From Actinomycetes bacterium (GTDB lineage Bacteria > Actinomycetota > Actinomycetes > Actinomycetales > Microbacteriaceae), in contig JAEWDJ010000004.1 in NCBI GenBank assembly GCA_023390155.1, forward strand, positions 1 to 9,364: a stretch of DNA of 9,364 bases, written 5' to 3'. The position numbers and the translations under genes were made by a program. The notes beneath the pieces were generated by a model that was not told the origin of the DNA, did no database searches, and was given only the letters and a program-made list of their open reading frames with translations. Shown piece by piece: positions 6,460 to 9,364 of this stretch (its first letter is position 1; each line of letters starts with the position of its first letter).

Positions 6460-8150
6460 GTGACGTGGTGCAGATCGACAACCTGTCGGTGACGTTCGCG
6501 ACCGACGCCGGCCCGGTGAAGGCCGTCGACGACGTGACGCTGAGCGTCGCGCCGGGCGAGGTGCTGGCGATCGTGGGGGAGTCCGGATCGGGCAAGACGG
6601 TGACGGCGAAGACGATCCTCGGTCTGCTCCCCGAGACCGCGACCGCGTCCGGCGCGGTGGTCCTGCGGAGCCGGGACGGCGGCGGCGAGGCCGATGTCGT
6701 CTCGCTCGGCAAGCGGCAGCTGCGCGCGGTGCGCGGCACTGACGTCGCGATGGTGTTCCAGGAGCCGTCGACCGCCCTCAACCCGGTCTACCCGGTGGGC
6801 TGGCAGATCGCCGAGGGCCTGCGGGCGCACGGCAAGCTCTCCAAGAAGGAGGCGCAGGCCAAGGCCGTCGAGATCCTCGGCCGGGTCGGCATCCCGGAGC
6901 CGGAGAAGCGGGTCAAGTATTATCCGCACCAGTTCTCGGGCGGGCAGAAGCAGCGCGTCGTCATCGCGATGGCGCTCGTGCTGAACCCCGGGCTGATCGT
7001 CGCCGACGAGCCGACGACCGCCCTCGACGTGACGGTGCAGGCCGAGATCCTGGATCTGCTCCGCCGCTGCCGGGACGAGTTCGGCGCCGCGATCGTGCTG
7101 ATCACCCACAACATGGGCGTGGTCGCCGACCTCGCCGACCGCGTGGCGGTGATGTACCAGGGCAAGCTCGTCGAGCAGGCGGACGTGCGGACGCTGTTCG
7201 CGTCGCCGCAGGCCGACTACACCCGCAAGCTCCTGGCGGCCGTTCCCAAGATCGGCCAGGGCGTCGTGCAGACGCGCGAGCGCGCCGCCGCCCGGGATGT
7301 CGCGCCGGGTGAGCAGCAGACCGCGGTCGTCGCGGCGAAGGACCTGCGCATCCAGTACCCGGGGCGCCTCGGCCGGCCCGGTTTCGTGGCGGTGGACGGC
7401 GTCGACTTCGAGATCCGCCCGCGCGAGGTCCTCGGCCTCGTCGGCGAGTCCGGTTCGGGCAAGACCACCATCGGACGCGCGATCGCCGGGCTCAACAAGG
7501 TGACCGGCGGATCCCTGAACGTGCTCGGGATCGAGATGAACGGGGTGCGCGAGCGCGAGTTCCGGCGGGTGCGCTCGGACATCGGGTTCGTCTTCCAGGA
7601 CCCGGCGTCGAGCTTCAACCCGCTGCTCACCATCGCCGACTGCGTCGCCGAGCCGCTGGTCGTGCACGGCAGAGCCGACTCGCCGGCCGACGCGCGCGTG
7701 CGGGTGGACGAGCTGCTGGAGGCCGTGCAGCTGCCGCGCAGCTACGGCGACCGGTTCCCGCACGAGCTGAGCGGCGGCCAGCGGCAGCGCGCGAGCCTCG
7801 CCCGTGCCCTGGCCCTGGAGCCCTCGCTGCTGATCGCCGACGAGCCGACCTCGGCGCTCGACGTCTCCGTGCAGGCGCGAGTGCTCGAGCTCTTCGCCGA
7901 CCTCCAGCGCGAGTTCGGGTTCGCATCGCTGTTCATCAGCCACGACCTCGCCGTCGTCGACCTGCTCGCCGACCGCATCGCCGTGCTCCATCGCGGCAGG
8001 CTGGTCGAGGAGGGGACGGGGGAGCAGGTGCTCGTGAACCCGCAGGAGGCGTACACCCAGCGGCTGCTCGCCTCCCTCCCTGTGCCCGACCCGGTCGAAC
8101 AGGCCGAGCGTCGCGAGGCGCTGCGGGCGTTGCGGGAGCAGAGCGCCTAG
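6456..8150 (+). CDS. Peptide-type ABC transporter ATPase with two fused nucleotide-binding domains (DppD-DppF-like)
   Basis: This 564-residue cytoplasmic protein carries both ATPase domains of the importer in one chain. Domain 1 shows Walker A GESGSGKT (41-48), Q-loop VFQEPSTALNP (100-110), signature FSGGQKQR (160-167), Walker B LIVADEPT (180-187) and H-loop THN (217-219). Domain 2 shows Walker A GESGSGKT (330-337), VFQDPASSFNP (379-389), LSGGQRQR (438-445), LLIADEPT (458-465) and SHD (495-497). Each domain is followed by the Opp/Dpp C-terminal motif: SPQADYTRKLL (about 250-260) and NPQEAYTQRLL (528-538). All ATP-binding residues look intact in both halves. The ATG at 6456 overlaps the permease stop (ATGA) and has GAGG at 6445-6448 with a 7-nt spacer; the same frame is open further upstream but only as a shadow of the permease gene. 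Fused DppD-DppF proteins are common in actinobacteria. Confidence 0.95.
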   Translation: MSDVVQIDNLSVTFATDAGPVKAVDDVTLSVAPGEVLAIVGESGSGKTVTAKTILGLLPETATASGAVVLRSRDGGGEADVVSLGKRQLRAVRGTDVAMVFQEPSTALNPVYPVGWQIAEGLRAHGKLSKKEAQAKAVEILGRVGIPEPEKRVKYYPHQFSGGQKQRVVIAMALVLNPGLIVADEPTTALDVTVQAEILDLLRRCRDEFGAAIVLITHNMGVVADLADRVAVMYQGKLVEQADVRTLFASPQADYTRKLLAAVPKIGQGVVQTRERAAARDVAPGEQQTAVVAAKDLRIQYPGRLGRPGFVAVDGVDFEIRPREVLGLVGESGSGKTTIGRAIAGLNKVTGGSLNVLGIEMNGVREREFRRVRSDIGFVFQDPASSFNPLLTIADCVAEPLVVHGRADSPADARVRVDELLEAVQLPRSYGDRFPHELSGGQRQRASLARALALEPSLLIADEPTSALDVSVQARVLELFADLQREFGFASLFISHDLAVVDLLADRIAVLHRGRLVEEGTGEQVLVNPQEAYTQRLLASLPVPDPVEQAERREALRALREQSA

Positions 8151-8153
8151 GGT
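8148..8153 (+). promoter_or_regulatory. Candidate internal -10 box overlapping a stop codon
   Basis: TAGGGT contains the TAG stop of the fused ATPase gene and fits TANNNT. It ends six bases before the GTG at 8160, the same geometry as TAGAAT before dnaG, so a leaderless secondary transcript is possible. An alternative reading is that AGGG (8149-8152) is a weak Shine-Dalgarno site 7 nt from the GTG, making this ordinary read-through translation. No clear -35 box is visible. Confidence 0.35.
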
Positions 8154-8159
8154 CGAGAT

Positions 8160-9008
8160 GTGAGTTCCGATCCCGCCGTCGTCGTCAGCGACCTCTCGGT
8201 CGAATACCCCGCGCGGGGCGTCAGCCCGTCGTGCGTCGCCCTGCGCGGGGTGAGCTTCCGGCTGGAGCCGGGACAGATCCTCGGTGTCCTGGGCGAGACC
8301 GGGTCGGGCAAGAGCACGCTGGCCGAGGTGCTGGCCGGGCAGGTGCTTCCGCCGCGGTCGCCCGAGCCCGGGCCGCGCATCAGCGGCGGCCAGGCGACCG
8401 TGCTCGGCCACGGCCTCCGCAAGGCGCGCAGGCGCGACCTCGCGGAGGTCACCTTCCACGTGGGCTACCTCCCGCAGGACGCGGCGAGCACGCTGGAGCC
8501 GTCGCTGACCGTGCAGGACAACGTGACGCTGCCGATCTTCGAGCGCGACCAGCACTACGCCCGCCGGGCGGCGGGCGAGCGCGCGGCCACCATCCTCGAC
8601 ACCGTGCACCTGCCGCTCAGCGTGCTCACCAAGTACCCGTACGAGCTGAGCTCCGGCCAGCGCCAGCGGGTCGCGCTCGCGCGGGCGCTCGTGCTCGGGC
8701 CGAGCATCCTGGTCGCGGACGAGCCGACGGCCGGCATCGACGCCACCGTGCGCGACGCCGTCATCGATCTGCTCGCCCAGCTGCGCGGCCACGAGGGGTT
8801 CTCCGCCGTCGTCGTCAGCCACGACCCGGCGGTGCTCCGCCGTGCCACGGACGCCTGCCTGGTGCTCCAGGCCGGCCGGACCGTCGGCTACGGCCCGCTC
8901 GACGAGGTCCTCGCGGACCCGTCGCATCCCTTCGTCGAGGGCCTGGCCCGTGCGCTCGGCACGGGCTCGCGCCGCTCCGAGCGCCGACCGCATCGCTCCG
9001 CGAACTGA
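8160..9008 (+). CDS. Additional single-domain ABC transporter ATPase of the Opp/Dpp family
   Basis: This 282-residue protein has one nucleotide-binding domain: Walker A GETGSGKS (45-52), Q-loop YLPQDAASTLEPSLTV (103-118), signature LSSGQRQR (163-170), Walker B ILVADEPT (183-190) and H-loop SHD (220-222). The Q-loop form resembles Opp/Dpp ATPases, and DPSHPFVEGL (253-262) sits where those proteins carry their C-terminal HPY-type motif, so it is probably family-related rather than a generic ATPase. The signature has Ser for the first Gly of SGGQ, and the D-loop region reads AGID rather than SALD. It starts at GTG 8160, nine bases after the previous stop; the ATG at 8158 is followed at once by TGA and cannot be the start. 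The operon already encodes two ATPase domains, so this third one is surplus. It may form an alternative ATPase, serve another permease, or be regulatory; the sequence does not decide. Confidence 0.88.
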   Translation: MSSDPAVVVSDLSVEYPARGVSPSCVALRGVSFRLEPGQILGVLGETGSGKSTLAEVLAGQVLPPRSPEPGPRISGGQATVLGHGLRKARRRDLAEVTFHVGYLPQDAASTLEPSLTVQDNVTLPIFERDQHYARRAAGERAATILDTVHLPLSVLTKYPYELSSGQRQRVALARALVLGPSILVADEPTAGIDATVRDAVIDLLAQLRGHEGFSAVVVSHDPAVLRRATDACLVLQAGRTVGYGPLDEVLADPSHPFVEGLARALGTGSRRSERRPHRSAN

Positions 9009-9031
9009 AAACCGCCTCGAGGAGAACCACC

Positions 9032-9364
9032 ATGTCCGAACCCGTCATCTCCGCCGGCCAGCATCGGGCGGTGCTCGCCGTCGAGGCCGAGCCGCTCCCG
9101 GCCGACCAGCGCCCGGAACCCGGGCCGATCGCGGTCCTTCCCACGGCGGAGCCGGCGTTCGTCGAAGCGGTGGAGGCCGCCGGCGGCACGGTCGAGCCGC
9201 TCTCCGACCGCACGCGCGGCCTCGTCTGGCTCGACAACCGCGACCCGGACGGGTTCGCCGCCGCGCTCGCGTCGCACCCCGGCGTGAACTGGGTGCAGCT
9301 CCCGTTCGCCGGGGTCGATGCGTTCGCGCGCACGATCGCGGACGAGCAGCGCCCTGGCCTGGTC
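9032..9364 (+). CDS. D-isomer-specific 2-hydroxyacid dehydrogenase family protein, N-terminal part
   Basis: An open frame from ATG 9032 runs off the window end, giving 111 residues. GAGGAG at 9019-9024 with a 7-nt spacer is a strong ribosome binding site and fixes the start. The visible part is the catalytic-domain N-terminus: an IAVLPTAEPAFVEAVEAAGG strand-helix, RGLVWLDNRDPDGFAAAL, and HPGVNWVQLPFAGVDAFA. The last resembles the W-x-Q-x-x-x-AGVD(N) segment found in NAD-dependent D-2-hydroxyacid dehydrogenases before the active-site Arg. The Rossmann NAD-binding domain and the catalytic Arg/Glu/His lie beyond the window, so neither activity nor substrate can be judged. It begins 23 nt after the third ATPase gene and could be co-transcribed with it. 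The frame shows high-GC third positions like its neighbours. Confidence 0.8.
   Translation, partial: MSEPVISAGQHRAVLAVEAEPLPADQRPEPGPIAVLPTAEPAFVEAVEAAGGTVEPLSDRTRGLVWLDNRDPDGFAAALASHPGVNWVQLPFAGVDAFARTIADEQRPGLV

Noticed and set aside
6168..8993. Long minus-strand open frame (941 codons) across the permease end and both ATPase genes
   Set aside because: It has the same low-complexity Arg/Leu/Glu/Ala composition and lies opposite ATPase genes with all motifs intact; an antisense shadow.
1..9364. Search by eye for tRNA, rRNA, CRISPR arrays, insertion sequences and phage or defence genes
   Set aside because: No tRNA-like cloverleaf, regular repeat-spacer array, transposase motif or defence domain was seen; the window is nearly filled by the genes listed.

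Overview
The window reads as chromosomal DNA from a high-GC actinobacterium. Codons end almost always in G or C, spacing between genes is tight, and two candidate start sites follow the actinobacterial leaderless pattern (a TANNNT -10 hexamer six bases before the start codon). The DnaG type and the gene style suggest Micrococcales, perhaps Microbacteriaceae (Leifsonia-like); that placement is inference. All supported genes lie on the + strand.

Layout. (1) Positions 1-443 hold the 3' end of a small two-helix membrane protein of the DUF4282 type. (2) Positions 503-2389 encode a complete DNA primase, DnaG, probably from its own promoter (TAGAAT at 491-496) as a leaderless mRNA. (3) Positions 2390-2599 are a non-coding control region with a hairpin just after dnaG, inverted repeats, and a good Shine-Dalgarno site for the next gene. 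(4) Positions 2600-8150 form an oligopeptide/dipeptide-type ABC importer operon: lipoprotein substrate-binding protein, two permeases, and one fused protein carrying two ATPase domains. (5) Positions 8160-9008 encode a further single-domain ATPase of the same family, possibly from an internal promoter overlapping the previous stop codon. (6) From 9032 to the window end is the N-terminal part of a D-isomer-specific 2-hydroxyacid dehydrogenase family protein.

How the genes work together. The binding protein would capture substrate outside the membrane and deliver it to the permease pair, powered by the fused ATPase. A very strong stem-loop (4250-4280) separates the binding-protein gene from the permease genes, and the first permease has a poor ribosome binding site. 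Both fit the usual need for more binding protein than channel. The permease and ATPase genes are joined by a 1-nt gap and an ATGA overlap, which suggests translational coupling. The third ATPase and the dehydrogenase are the unusual additions, and their link to the importer is inferred only from position.

I see no RNA gene, CRISPR array, insertion sequence, phage gene or clear novel system. The points most worth a second look are regulatory: two matching leaderless start signals, the intercistronic hairpin, and the extra ATPase.
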